Positions 32,464-40,639 of a stretch of 53,818 nt of DNA are shown one piece after another. Where the stretch lies: the IMG/VR virus record IMGVR_UViG_3300034072_000606, positions 1-53,818 of that record; one strand, 5' to 3'. This DNA comes from a virus. The notes beneath the pieces are model-generated. The model saw only the letters and a list, made by a program, of their open reading frames with translations. It searched no databases and was not told the origin of the DNA. The stretch's first letter is position 1, and each line of letters opens with the position of its first letter. The position numbers were made by a program, and so were the translations under genes.

Positions 32464-32704
32464 GTTTTTCGCGGGCCTTTCTCACCTTCTCTGCTTCAGC
32501 CGCCTTCAGATCAAGCATCTCATGGGCGTCCAGAACATCAGCGATGGTGACCCACTCTCTAAGGTCACGAAGCGTATAAAGTTGAGGCTCAGATAGCACC
32601 GGCCTCATCAACCAAAAATTGAGGTTAGGGGCGACCGCCCTAACCTCTTCCGGGGTCAGCCCCTCACCATCTTCTGAAGGTCGCCAGCTCCCGGCACGTC
32701 TGAG
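32450..32704 (-). CDS. Tail assembly chaperone, -1 frameshift extension (GT-like)
   Basis: An 84-codon frame entered from the chaperone gene by a -1 shift at 32704-32710. It has no start codon of its own before the conserved part (TPEEVRAVAPNLNFWLMRP, then LREWVTIADVLDAHEML), which resembles the small DUF6889-type proteins located here in related phages. The fusion would be 218 aa (134 from frame 0 plus 84). It ends 14 nt inside the tape measure gene. Such G/GT-type pairs chaperone the tape measure; direct evidence here is the slippery site, the open frame and the position. Confidence 0.75.
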   Translation of the reverse strand, partial: LRRAGSWRPSEDGEGLTPEEVRAVAPNLNFWLMRPVLSEPQLYTLRDLREWVTIADVLDAHEMLDLKAAEAEKVRKAREKHGNR

Positions 32705-33105
32705 AAAAAATCCCCCAGCACCTCTTTCAGAACGAAGGCGAGAAGCGGGAAAAGGTCTTTCTTGTGGCTCCGGTCTGTGAAGTCCTGATCCACGTCAACA
32801 GTACCCCATTGACCGCTCTTGGATTGGATTTCAGCGTAAGCCGCGATCCTGGCGATCAATTCAACCACGCCGTCCGGGTCGCACTTGGAGAAAATGTCTG
32901 CCAGAGCGCCTACCAAGGCCGCGTCTGATGCGGCCTTGGCTTCGGGGTCCTCCTTCCCCTTTGTTCCCATACCAGCCATAATGGTAGGAAGGCGATCAAC
33001 GCCACCACCGATCACCTTCAGGAGACTAACCTGAAGCCTGATTGCTTCCGTGGCAAGAACGTCCTTAACCCGGAACAATCTGCCGTTGATCTTCTTCTCT
33101 GCCAT
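32656..33105 (-). CDS. Tail assembly chaperone (G-like)
   Basis: A 149-aa protein between the tube and tape measure genes. It has an N-terminal beta hairpin (INGRLFRVKDVLATEAIRLQ) and helical remainder (AASDAALVGALADIFSKC, LIARIAAYAEI), fitting phage tail chaperones. Near its end the TTTTTTC heptamer allows a -1 shift into 32450-32704. ATG 33105. Confidence 0.82.
   Translation of the reverse strand: MAEKKINGRLFRVKDVLATEAIRLQVSLLKVIGGGVDRLPTIMAGMGTKGKEDPEAKAASDAALVGALADIFSKCDPDGVVELIARIAAYAEIQSKSGQWGTVDVDQDFTDRSHKKDLFPLLAFVLKEVLGDFFSDVPGAGDLQKMVRG
32704..32710 (-). promoter_or_regulatory. Slippery heptamer T-TTT-TTC for -1 frameshifting
   Basis: Reading the chaperone frame, codons GAT TTT TTC give the X-XXY-YYZ heptamer T TTT TTC. 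Slipping back one base enters a frame open for 84 codons. A GC-rich stretch follows within about 10-25 nt (CGTGCCGGGAGCTGGCG), which could supply a stimulatory stem. Confidence 0.72.
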
Positions 33106-33119
33106 TTCAGCTCCTCACG

Positions 33120-33545
33120 TTACGGGGTCGTGACGTTCGGCGTCCAATCGCCGGTAACGACAACCCACTCACGCACCGTTGCGTTGGTGCCCTTTGTGTC
33201 GTCAGGAGCGGTGCGCACAAAGCAATCCGTACCGGTGCCGCCTTCGTTGTTCCCGTTGTCGATGATATCGAACGGGAAGCCCCGGAGGATGCCGGCACGC
33301 TGCGCCCTCCACTTCTCCAACAGCTGACGGTGGGTCGGGCTGTTGGGCTTGAGGCGCAGCGTGATGGTTGCCGACCGGTCAGCCGATTGACTGAACAGGG
33401 GCGTGCCATCCGCTCCAATGAGCATAGTACCGACATCAGCGCCCGGAGACACCTGAATTGCGTTGTCGCCGTCCATAAGCCCAATGACGCGACGACCGTC
33501 AAGTGTCGCCACCACATTGAGCATCGAATATGCGATGGTGGTCAT
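33120..33545 (-). CDS. Tail tube protein (DUF3277 type)
   Basis: A 141-aa beta-rich protein just downstream of the sheath gene. SMLNVVATLDGRRVIGLMDG, then the SADRSATITLRLKPNSPTHR segment and FPFDIIDNGNNEGG, matches the DUF3277 tube family. Expected to be highly expressed; AAGGAGCCTCAAAC precedes ATG 33545. Confidence 0.87.
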   Translation of the reverse strand: MTTIAYSMLNVVATLDGRRVIGLMDGDNAIQVSPGADVGTMLIGADGTPLFSQSADRSATITLRLKPNSPTHRQLLEKWRAQRAGILRGFPFDIIDNGNNEGGTGTDCFVRTAPDDTKGTNATVREWVVVTGDWTPNVTTP

Positions 33546-33557
33546 GTTTGAGGCTCC

Positions 33558-34712
33558 TTAGAAAGTCATCGTGTAGTTGATGGTGGTGTAGTGGACGGCA
33601 CCGGCGTACCGGAACCGGACGGTGATGGCCGGGGCGATACGAGCCTTGCGCTGGCTCTCCGGTACGTCGAAGACGGACGGCACGGTGATCTCAACGGCGG
33701 GCTCGTATTCACCCGTAGTGGGGTTCAAGTCCTTGGCAACGATCCCGGCACGAACGGCCTGAGCCATGATAGCCCGGGGGACGGACGCGAGCTGCTGCAT
33801 GCCCTGATCGGTGTAGGGAATGCGAGCGTTGTTGAGGAACAAGGCCAGAGCCTCTTCCTCAGTGCGCGCAACGATCCAGTCCGTCGCGTGAACCTCGTCC
33901 ACGAAAACGTTCTGGGTGAGCATCGAACCCTCAACCAGGAAATTCTGGTCGCCGATATCGACATAAGTGTTGGCACAATGACCGGAGCTTTCGCTTTGGC
34001 CGATCCCTTCGATGAAGGCCGTCACGGCGGTAACAGCGGCAGAACCGATGTTCACGTTGTTGATGCCGGGGGCCTTCTTGAACTTCAGGGTGTAGGCGCT
34101 GTCAGCATCGTCAAAGACGCGGGTGGCCATGTAAGCGGCCATCGACCCGGCCAGATAGGCGTCGGGGTCGGTATGGTAGAACACGGCTGTGCGCTCCACC
34201 GTACCCTTGTGACGAGCCGCAATGTTGGTCGTGTCAGACGGGTCCTGGAGCTTGACATCATTGCTATCGATCATAGCAATCTTCTGCTGAGCTTCGATCC
34301 AGTCAACAAGGCCGTCCAGATACGGCTGATCGCGCATGGGCTTGTCCACAAGAGCCATATACCAGCTCTGGTCATAATCAAGGATCGCATCCAGAGAAGC
34401 GATGAAGTTGGCCTTCTTCGCTGCGTCGTCAGCACCGGTAGGCGTGGCGGCGAAACCCACCTTAATACGAGCAGGGCGCGGGTTCTGTGAGAAGGCCGCG
34501 AGTGCCGCCGCATAGACGGTCGTGTTGGAAGGGTAATCCGTCTTTACTTCCTCAAGGGAAGCATAGAGCTTGGTGCGGTGCGTCGCATCCACGACCCCGG
34601 CGACGGCGGTGTGGGTGAGGATAAGCTGCGTGCCGAAACCACGTCGCGTCGGGAAGTTGTCGTTGCGCGACAATTTCACGTCTACAACACGGCTATATGG
34701 AAGCTTTGCCAT
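33558..34712 (-). CDS. Tail sheath protein (DUF3383 type)
   Basis: A 384-aa contractile sheath. The DUF3383-like N-terminus (SRVVDVKLSRNDNFPTRRGF), the central ARIKVGFAAT strand and the C-terminal AITVRFRYAGAVHYTTINYT strands, which exchange between subunits, are visible. It establishes contractile-tail morphology together with the wedge and J-like proteins. Confidence 0.92.
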   Translation of the reverse strand: MAKLPYSRVVDVKLSRNDNFPTRRGFGTQLILTHTAVAGVVDATHRTKLYASLEEVKTDYPSNTTVYAAALAAFSQNPRPARIKVGFAATPTGADDAAKKANFIASLDAILDYDQSWYMALVDKPMRDQPYLDGLVDWIEAQQKIAMIDSNDVKLQDPSDTTNIAARHKGTVERTAVFYHTDPDAYLAGSMAAYMATRVFDDADSAYTLKFKKAPGINNVNIGSAAVTAVTAFIEGIGQSESSGHCANTYVDIGDQNFLVEGSMLTQNVFVDEVHATDWIVARTEEEALALFLNNARIPYTDQGMQQLASVPRAIMAQAVRAGIVAKDLNPTTGEYEPAVEITVPSVFDVPESQRKARIAPAITVRFRYAGAVHYTTINYTMTF

Positions 34713-34714
34713 GT

Positions 34715-35200
34715 TCAGGCCCTTTCTCCTGTGAGATTGAAGTCGTACTCCTCAATGACATCGATGACGAAGCCATCACTGGACTTGCCGCGCACGACTA
34801 TGTTCACCTGAGTCCGGGGCTCCCAATCTTCACCCACGAGCTCAGGAATACTATTTGCGGCACTGACCTCATGAATAATGAGATCGGGCCGCAGGGGCTC
34901 CTGGAGTTGGGTCAAGTGAACCGCCGACTGAAGGCGACGCACAAGGTTCTCTCCTTGGGCACCGTAAAGAAACAACAAAAACGTCCATTCAATCTCGAAA
35001 ACTGGGGTGGCCATAACTTCGTCCGTGCCAGTGTATTCGATATCGTCAACGTTATCGTGAATATTGCGCCAATTCGCTAGATCGGTCATTCCGTAAGGCT
35101 TGTTTGGACGGTCAGCCTGCTGACGATCCTTGATCATGGTGACGCCAAGAAGGTCAACCAACCACTCGTTTAAGCGGGTATGGACCTCATTGTTGATCAA
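34715..35200 (-). CDS. Neck/tail terminator protein (LIC_12616-like)
   Basis: A 161-aa protein with the layout of tail terminators placed before the sheath gene: an N-terminal helix (VHTRLNEWLVDLLGVTMI), RPNKPYGMTDL, and beta strands (PVFEIEWTFLLFLYG, QVNIVVRG). It would cap the tail. TTG 35200 follows AGAGGGTCGAAGG and overlaps the upstream stop (TTGA). Confidence 0.75.
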   Translation of the reverse strand: MINNEVHTRLNEWLVDLLGVTMIKDRQQADRPNKPYGMTDLANWRNIHDNVDDIEYTGTDEVMATPVFEIEWTFLLFLYGAQGENLVRRLQSAVHLTQLQEPLRPDLIIHEVSAANSIPELVGEDWEPRTQVNIVVRGKSSDGFVIDVIEEYDFNLTGERA

Positions 35201-35529
35201 CCTTCGACCCTCTTCATTGCGAATTTACAAAACCCGTCTGCCGGGCGAGGCCATACGTGGACAACCCGGAATGTCTCGCCACCATAAACGACTTCCCACT
35301 TGACGGCAACCATGGTTCTTGACCAACCAACCATTGAAACCTCAGACCGGAGCCCCTCCGGGAGGTCCTGGAGCATACGCCCAGAGGAGGGCTGAACAGC
35401 GGCCATGCCGGGAACGGGCGCGGGAGCAGCGCCTAGCACCGCGTCACCGCCCTTCGTGTAGGTCGCTCCAGCCGGGGGCTTGAAAGTGACCGGTACGGCT
35501 TCGTCATCAATCGCTTCAGCTACGTCCAT
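35197..35529 (-). CDS. Putative head-tail joining protein
   Basis: A 110-aa protein between the HK97 gp10-like and terminator genes. It is beta-rich (VPVTFKPPAGATYTKGGDAV, then MVAVKWEVVYGGETFRVVHV), consistent with a head-closure or stopper protein. ATG 35529 follows AGGTGAAACGCTG and overlaps the previous stop (TGATG). Function inferred from order and fold. Confidence 0.6.
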   Translation of the reverse strand: MDVAEAIDDEAVPVTFKPPAGATYTKGGDAVLGAAPAPVPGMAAVQPSSGRMLQDLPEGLRSEVSMVGWSRTMVAVKWEVVYGGETFRVVHVWPRPADGFCKFAMKRVEG

Positions 35530-35963
35530 CAGCGTTTCACCTGCCAAGTTACCTTGCTTCGCATTTCCCCGGTATCAATCAGCGGGTTGTCGGAGCCCTT
35601 CTGCTTGATCGTGCTAGGCGCGTTCGGGGGATCGCGCAGATTGGTGATCTCCTCTTGTATATCCCCTTGGGCTAGGATGCCCAGCTGTCTCATCGCTGTA
35701 TCCAGCGTCATCTCCCCGCGCAGGATTTTCGCGCCGGAGGATTTGAGGAACCGGAGATACTCGCCCCGGTTCTTGCGAATAGCGTTCAGAAGGAAGGGGC
35801 GAGGCGGAATGCCCCGGGAGGTGCCATAATGGTTCCAGATAGCGCGGTCAACGACTGCGCTGGACACCTTCCCGGCGGGGAAGCCGACCTTCACTTGACG
35901 CGGGCCAGATATCGTCTTGGGGATTTCTATATTGCGCTTGCGGCGGATCGTAACCGATACCAC
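35529..35963 (-). CDS. HK97 gp10-like tail completion / morphogenesis protein
   Basis: A 144-aa protein. VKVGFPAGKVSSAVVDRAIW, then NHYGTSRGIPPRPFLLNAI, and KGSDNPLIDTGEMRSKVTW at the C-terminus are the usual marks of the HK97-gp10/morphogenesis family. GTG 35963 begins one base after the upstream stop. It helps join head and tail. Confidence 0.78.
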   Translation of the reverse strand: MVSVTIRRKRNIEIPKTISGPRQVKVGFPAGKVSSAVVDRAIWNHYGTSRGIPPRPFLLNAIRKNRGEYLRFLKSSGAKILRGEMTLDTAMRQLGILAQGDIQEEITNLRDPPNAPSTIKQKGSDNPLIDTGEMRSKVTWQVKR

Positions 35964-35964
35964 A

Positions 35965-36354
35965 TCACACCAGCCCGATGGCGGGCACGTTCAGCTTCAT
36001 GAGCTGTGCGAACCTTCGACCATACACGGTGAGGCTCAGGGAGGAAAGCAAGCCGGAGCCGGTCGCGCCTGCCGTTTGAGCGTATTGTGTGGTAACGTCA
36101 CCGACCTTGCGCATAAGCACCTCCCGCCCAGCGGACGGCGGAACCGGGGCACCTTCAACGCGCTTCGGCCAGCCCTCCATCGAAAGGAGGTGGGCCGTGA
36201 AGGCCATGATTGCCGGCTTCTGGTCGGTCTCAACCCACTCGTCATCGACCATGGGCGAAGCTTCCGCAATCACCATAGTCACAAGCGCATCCGATACCCC
36301 GGAAAACTCGGGGTATCGGGCCTTGACTTCTGACGCCGTGGGAATATGGACCAT
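35965..36354 (-). CDS. DUF4054 head completion/connector protein
   Basis: A 129-aa mostly helical protein: EVKARYPEFSGVSDALVTMV, then KPAIMAFTAHLLSMEG and TVYGRRFAQLMKL near the end. This matches DUF4054 proteins encoded after the capsid gene and thought to act as the head-tail adaptor. Starts on a TGATG overlap. Confidence 0.8.
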   Translation of the reverse strand: MVHIPTASEVKARYPEFSGVSDALVTMVIAEASPMVDDEWVETDQKPAIMAFTAHLLSMEGWPKRVEGAPVPPSAGREVLMRKVGDVTTQYAQTAGATGSGLLSSLSLTVYGRRFAQLMKLNVPAIGLV

Positions 36355-36785
36355 CAGGCCGTCTGTTCCTTCTTGTCGGCGATCATCTTCTTGAGCTTTT
36401 CCGTGCCGGTGTTGGCATTCGGATTCAGGCCCAAATCGCGAGCTTCCTTGAGGAGGGTTTCGCGTTCGTTGGTCTTGGAAACGGCTTCCTGTTCAGCGAT
36501 GGCATCGGCGAGGTCTTCGTCAGACGTGTCGGTGTCGAAGCTGACGCCGAGTTCAAGCGCCTTGGCTTCCAGCACCTGGCGATCCGTCTGACCGTCCTTG
36601 GCGGCTTTCACGTCCACCTTGCCGTCAACGGAGATGACGCCAGCCTTGAGCCACTGCTTGGCCGCGCCGCCCTTGCTCCACTGTTCGAACTTCTTGTCGT
36701 CAATGGTAACAGCGTGGTCTGCGCCGGGGCGGATATCGACACCGGCTACATTGAGCAGGCCGTCATGATGATTGGTAACTTTCAC
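36354..36785 (-). CDS. Hypothetical virion-region protein with LEM/SAP-like helices
   Basis: A 143-aa protein. The N-terminus is a small beta domain (VTNHHDGLLNVAGVDIRPGA), and the C-terminus has two short helix-extended-helix motifs (LEAKALELGVSFDTDTSDED and LLKEARDLGLNPNANTGTEK), as in HeH/LEM modules of phage head proteins. GTG 36785 is chosen: GGAGG lies six nt upstream; ATG 36797 is within the leader. Confidence 0.7.
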   Translation of the reverse strand: MKVTNHHDGLLNVAGVDIRPGADHAVTIDDKKFEQWSKGGAAKQWLKAGVISVDGKVDVKAAKDGQTDRQVLEAKALELGVSFDTDTSDEDLADAIAEQEAVSKTNERETLLKEARDLGLNPNANTGTEKLKKMIADKKEQTA

Positions 36786-36825
36786 TTTATCCTCCATCGA
36801 AGGGTTTGGTTTCTTCTGCTGCCTC

Positions 36826-36850
36826 AGCCCCGGCTTTGGGGGCCGGGGCT
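36826..36850 (-). terminator. Hairpin after the major capsid gene
   Basis: AGCCCCGGC (36826-36834) pairs with GCCGGGGCT (36842-36850): 9 bp, 7-nt loop, 28 nt after the capsid stop. There is no T tract. It probably sets the capsid:downstream ratio by partial termination or by stabilising the capsid mRNA. Confidence 0.65.
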
Positions 36851-36878
36851 TTCAGCCTGGTCAGCTGAGAACGGCGGC

Positions 36879-37820
36879 TCAGATGCCGTCGCTGTAGCGC
36901 ACTTCCTTGGGCAGACGAATGTCCAGGGGACCCAGACGGAAGATGCCAGGGACCTTGTAGGTCAGGCCGACAACCTGAACGGGCAGGAAGCGGTGACGCA
37001 TTGGAATATGCATCTTGAGGACTTCGGGGCTGTTGCGGTAGGCAACCATGCGGGCCGTATTGCCGGCACCGGCGGTGTTGAGACCACGCATGCCGCGAAT
37101 GCGGAGCTGCTGACCGGTTTCAGCCGTGAAGACGTTCGCCCGCTGGAGAAATTCCAGAATGGTGAGCGTTCCGTTGCCGTCGCCGAGACGCTTGGAAGCG
37201 ATATACTGGAGCTTCAGGGAAGGCAGCAGGAGGGTGTCAGCCATAGCAATCTCGTTGGTGGCCGTGTAGACCCCGCTGAGAAGCTCGTTGACATCCGCCA
37301 AAATCTGGTCTTCCGTGGCCGTTGCCCAAGCACCGGTCGAAGCGGCGATTGCCGTGACAGATGCGTTGTTGAACAGACCCTTCCAGCCCTTTTCGGTGTC
37401 GCCGCTGAAGGCGATATTGTCCACGGTGCGTTCGTAAATCATACGAGCAGCCGCCGCCTTTTCGCCGGACAGGTTCATGCCGAGCATGAGAGCCTGATTG
37501 ACCTCTTCAAGGCCATAATCGTAGCCGATGCCGGCCATCTGGATCGCGGTCTCATCCTGCGCCAGCTGAGTGCCGACAACCGGGATATCGCTTGCGCGGT
37601 CGGCAATCCAGTCAGCCTTGCCGGTGACGTTCATGCTGTAGTACGTGACCGTTTTGATCCACTCCGGCGCGGAGTAATCAACCGGGATCAGGCCCGGGTA
37701 ACGGATCGCCGGGAAGCGGGTGCGGTAAACACCGGCTTCCACATAGGCGGTCTGCGATTCAACAAACCCAAGGTTTGCCTGCATCGCATCGCCGATCTGA
37801 AGCTGATTCTGCTGGAACAT
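36879..37820 (-). CDS. Major capsid protein (DUF2184 type)
   Basis: A 313-aa HK97-fold capsid subunit. FVESQTAYVEAGVYRTRFPA at the N-terminus, IAFSGDTEKGWKGLFNN in the middle and GLTYKVPGIFRLGPLDIRLP at the end fit the DUF2184 capsid family. It follows the cement-protein gene and precedes a hairpin, fitting high expression. Confidence 0.92.
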   Translation of the reverse strand: MFQQNQLQIGDAMQANLGFVESQTAYVEAGVYRTRFPAIRYPGLIPVDYSAPEWIKTVTYYSMNVTGKADWIADRASDIPVVGTQLAQDETAIQMAGIGYDYGLEEVNQALMLGMNLSGEKAAAARMIYERTVDNIAFSGDTEKGWKGLFNNASVTAIAASTGAWATATEDQILADVNELLSGVYTATNEIAMADTLLLPSLKLQYIASKRLGDGNGTLTILEFLQRANVFTAETGQQLRIRGMRGLNTAGAGNTARMVAYRNSPEVLKMHIPMRHRFLPVQVVGLTYKVPGIFRLGPLDIRLPKEVRYSDGI

Positions 37821-37832
37821 GTGCTGCGCTCC

Positions 37833-38285
37833 TTACTGCGGCAGGTTGATGCGGATGCGGGCAAGCCCGTTCGCTGCGGCACCGGTGTCGAACACCGCCC
37901 CGGCGACCGCGATGACGCCAGCGGCGACGGCCTTGGTGCCGAAGAGGCCGGTGGCCACGGTGAGGGTGACATCGTCGCCTTCGACCACGGTGCTGTCCAC
38001 CTTGACCCAGATTGGGCCCTTGGTGATGATAGCCGCCGTGTCATTGGCCGGATAAACATCCGGGGACGAAGCGCGAGCGCCGGTGGCCTGCGAGCGGACG
38101 GTGATGCCGTCAACCCGGTCAACCGCAGCCTTCACAGAGTGCTGCTTGGCGCCCTTCTGGACCGCCTTGCCGAAACCGATTTCGGCGTCAACGGTGCGCG
38201 AAAGGATAGTGGCGGGCGACGTGTCCGCAACCTGACCTTCCTGCGCAACTTCGGGGTCGGTGTTGTAGTTTTCGATATACGGCAT
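37833..38285 (-). CDS. Capsid cement/decoration protein
   Basis: A 150-aa protein between scaffold/protease and capsid genes. TVDAEIGFGKAVQKGAKQHS, then a beta-rich remainder (PIWVKVDSTVVEGDDVTL, ARIRINLPQ), matches structural cement proteins that trimerise on the capsid surface. Confidence 0.82.
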   Translation of the reverse strand: MPYIENYNTDPEVAQEGQVADTSPATILSRTVDAEIGFGKAVQKGAKQHSVKAAVDRVDGITVRSQATGARASSPDVYPANDTAAIITKGPIWVKVDSTVVEGDDVTLTVATGLFGTKAVAAGVIAVAGAVFDTGAAANGLARIRINLPQ

Positions 38286-38296
38286 GTCACGAACCC

Positions 38297-38884
38297 TCAG
38301 TTGGCGGACTGGCGATCAACGCCGGTCTGGTCGAAATGAAGAAGCTCATCGAACGCCTGCTGACGAGCCCGCTGGGCGTCGTTCATCTGAGCGTGATGGG
38401 CGACCGGCGACGGACGGGTGTCACCCATCCGGGCCTGCCGGAAGGTGTCCTGCGTCTGGGATGCCTCGTCGGCGAGAATGTCGAAGCGGGCGTCAATATA
38501 CGCCTGATCAGAGACGCGCTCAGCCGGGAGCTTGTCACCGAGCTTGGCCTTGACGACTGCCGCCTTGAGGGCTGCGTCAGAGAGACCGGCGGGCTTCACG
38601 TCCTGCGCGATCTTTGCCGCTGTCGCTTCCAGGGCAACGCGGTCAGCCACCAACTTGCCCAGAGCGTCGGGCGTGAGGACCTTGGAGGTGGCATCGTCAA
38701 GCTTCGCCTGAAGAGCGGAAATCGCCGCATCCTTTGCCTCCAGGTCCTTCTTGTTCTTGCCGTCCTTTTCGTTCATCTGGTCTTCGATCCGCTTGCGGTC
38801 GGCCAGAAGCTTTTCGATGGCCTGGGCACCCTGGTCCGTGGTTTCCACGGACAGCCCATCCACCATCACATTGCGCGTACCCAT
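38297..38884 (-). CDS. Nested in-frame scaffold protein (internal start)
   Basis: An in-frame internal start inside the protease gene: ATG 38884 preceded by AAGGAG at ideal distance. The 195-aa product lacks the protease domain and keeps the coiled-coil scaffold, as with lambda C/Nu3. Evidence is the ribosome site, domain boundary and precedent. Confidence 0.6.
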   Translation of the reverse strand: MGTRNVMVDGLSVETTDQGAQAIEKLLADRKRIEDQMNEKDGKNKKDLEAKDAAISALQAKLDDATSKVLTPDALGKLVADRVALEATAAKIAQDVKPAGLSDAALKAAVVKAKLGDKLPAERVSDQAYIDARFDILADEASQTQDTFRQARMGDTRPSPVAHHAQMNDAQRARQQAFDELLHFDQTGVDRQSAN

Positions 38885-39460
38885 GGGTTTCTCCTTATCG
38901 TGCGCGATGATCGGGGCTGTGCCCCAGTGAGACGCATCGTCACCAATGCGTACATCCTTGCCGGCCCGACCCCGCTGAACAATCGCGACGTGGTTGGCTC
39001 GAATTTTGGTCTGCTTGGCCTGATAGGGCTTTCCATCCGGCGTGACACCGTCTTCCCATACCAAGTCGCAGGTGTAACCGGCGCTCAGCTCGCGCTTCCC
39101 GCTCTCCACCTTCTGGATTGATGCGCCGTCCGCCACCATGAGGCCGACACGCAGAAACTCGCCGTCTCGCCTGATCTCACCATCGGTCTGACCCCGGGCC
39201 AAGTCCTTCCAGTTGTCGGAAGTGACGGCGACTGAGGGGTGATCATCGGTGACGGGGCGGTGAGCAAACGAAGCCATTGCGGCGTCGTTGAAAACTTCTT
39301 CTTCAGGGCGATAGACGTCAACAACCTTCAGATCGGGACGCCCTAGCTCGCTGCCAAGGTACTGCTGAATGCCGGTGCGTGCGACCCGTGCGTCAGCGAC
39401 AAGGTATCCATCCTCACGGCGGCGGGTGCCTACAATCGCAACTGAGTCCGTAAACTGCAT
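38297..39460 (-). CDS. DUF2213 prohead protease fused to scaffold domain
   Basis: A 387-aa protein. Residues about 1-185 are a DUF2213 protease-like domain (DGYLVADARVARTGIQQYLG; RPVTDDHPS with a candidate catalytic His; SAGYTCDLVWEDG; NHVAIVQRGRAG). Residues about 195-387 are a charged coiled coil (RIEDQMNEKDGKNKKDLEAK) like internal scaffolds. An internal ATG at 38884 with AAGGAGAAACCC upstream probably yields the scaffold alone. It overlaps the upstream small gene (TGATG). Confidence 0.85.
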   Translation of the reverse strand: MQFTDSVAIVGTRRREDGYLVADARVARTGIQQYLGSELGRPDLKVVDVYRPEEEVFNDAAMASFAHRPVTDDHPSVAVTSDNWKDLARGQTDGEIRRDGEFLRVGLMVADGASIQKVESGKRELSAGYTCDLVWEDGVTPDGKPYQAKQTKIRANHVAIVQRGRAGKDVRIGDDASHWGTAPIIAHDKEKPMGTRNVMVDGLSVETTDQGAQAIEKLLADRKRIEDQMNEKDGKNKKDLEAKDAAISALQAKLDDATSKVLTPDALGKLVADRVALEATAAKIAQDVKPAGLSDAALKAAVVKAKLGDKLPAERVSDQAYIDARFDILADEASQTQDTFRQARMGDTRPSPVAHHAQMNDAQRARQQAFDELLHFDQTGVDRQSAN

Positions 39461-39639
39461 CAGCTCCTCAGCCCCCTTCTCTGGAGGTAATCCAAAACAC
39501 GTTTCGTTCCTTGAGAGGTAACGGCGGCAACGTCTTGGGCTCCTGTTTTAGCGACAAACTGAACAGCCGTCAAGACCGTTGAAGGCTTCTTGACAGCCTC
39601 AACAATTGCTGTTCTGCGTTCTGCGCACCTACAAGCCAT
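39460..39639 (-). CDS. Small basic protein, 59 aa
   Basis: A 59-aa protein with CRCAERR at its N-terminus and a basic helical remainder (RVLDYLQRRGLRS). ATG 39639 follows GAGGTTTTG and overlaps the head morphogenesis stop (TGATG); its own stop overlaps the protease start. No family recognised; position suggests head assembly. Confidence 0.65.
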   Translation of the reverse strand: MACRCAERRTAIVEAVKKPSTVLTAVQFVAKTGAQDVAAVTSQGTKRVLDYLQRRGLRS

Positions 39640-40451
39640 CAAAACCTCACTATACCTTGAGCGATACAACGGCACTGGATTGGTTGCCCAGGGGGCAGTC
39701 CGTCCTCCGCTCCGGTCGGCTCACCATACTTGTACTGCTTGCCTTCAAGATCACGGTGACGGGGGCGAACGCGCTCATCAGCGCTGGTCCTCCAGATGTA
39801 TTCATCAATCCCGGCCTGCTCATGACGAATGCGGTTTAGATCGGCTGTGAGCTTCCCGGTCTGGTCTCGGGCAATGAGACGGGCGCGGCTATCGCCGATG
39901 TCAAGCTGCTTCTTGAGGCGCTTCTGAAGCTCAGCAACAGATTCACCGTTGATGAGGGCGTTGGTTGTCTCCGTCGCAACACGCTTCAGGATATCTTCGG
40001 CCATGCCCCGGATAAGGGAGGCATTGCGAAGCGCCGCCGCTTCAAGATAGGCGTCAAGGTCCTCTTCGGCGACAACGCTGCTCAAGTCTACACTGAAGGC
40101 TCGCCGCGCCGCCCCCATCCAAGCCTTGGTATGGCGACGACCTTCCAGCTTCAGGAGCTGACTGACCTGTTGCGAAGCGCGACGGATCATAGCGCCGACA
40201 AGCAGACGAAGAGCGTTGAAGCTATCCTCATCCGCGTCGGTCACGAGCCGCGTCTTGTACTTCGGGATGATGATTTCCCGGAGCCCTTGGGCGATGGTCT
40301 GTTCAACCTCGCGTAGCTGGGCCAAGTAGCTCTTCTCAAAGCCCAAAGGGGCGACGATGACGGGTGCGAGCGCCGTTGTCCCGGGGCGGCGACCCCGGAC
40401 CATGTTGGCCAGTCGGTAGGACTGAGGCGTTACGGCGTCACATGCGAACAT
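39639..40451 (-). CDS. SPP1 gp7/Mu gpF-like head morphogenesis protein
   Basis: A 270-aa protein. The gp7-type C-terminus is clear: RLIARDQTGKLTADLNRIRH, then YIWRTSADERVRPRHRDLEG and PPGQPIQCRCIA with its Cys pair. It is encoded right after the portal, as expected for a minor head protein injected or bound inside the capsid. Starts on TAATG. Confidence 0.9.
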   Translation of the reverse strand: MFACDAVTPQSYRLANMVRGRRPGTTALAPVIVAPLGFEKSYLAQLREVEQTIAQGLREIIIPKYKTRLVTDADEDSFNALRLLVGAMIRRASQQVSQLLKLEGRRHTKAWMGAARRAFSVDLSSVVAEEDLDAYLEAAALRNASLIRGMAEDILKRVATETTNALINGESVAELQKRLKKQLDIGDSRARLIARDQTGKLTADLNRIRHEQAGIDEYIWRTSADERVRPRHRDLEGKQYKYGEPTGAEDGLPPGQPIQCRCIAQGIVRF

Positions 40452-40639
40452 TACTTGTGCCTTGGTCGGGGATCGGGCTTATGGGTCCAGTGGATATTCA
40501 TAGGGTTGAAGGCGTCGGAAGGGAAAGGCTTTTCAGCTGGGGCCGATGAGGAGCGGCGCTTTGCCAACTCCCTGACGATGACCTCCGGGGCATTTTCCAG
40601 GTTGGCCTCGTCAATCGGCCTCTTACGCATCACCGCCAT
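40451..40639 (-). CDS. Small protein between portal and head morphogenesis genes
   Basis: A 62-aa, charged, Pro-rich protein; starts at ATG 40639 (AAGG 9 nt upstream) or ATG 40630, 16 or 7 nt inside the end of the portal gene. It ends on the TAATG overlap with the next gene. The C-terminus is His/Pro/Lys-rich. No family recognised. Confidence 0.6.
   Translation of the reverse strand: MAVMRKRPIDEANLENAPEVIVRELAKRRSSSAPAEKPFPSDAFNPMNIHWTHKPDPRPRHK

Noticed and set aside
33591-34490. A 299-codon plus-strand frame across the sheath gene
   Set aside because: Antisense shadow of the DUF3383-type sheath; no ribosome site or domain.
36714-38339. A 541-codon open frame on the plus strand across the capsid and cement genes
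   Set aside because: It is antisense to clearly recognised genes with strong family motifs and reflects GC-rich third positions.
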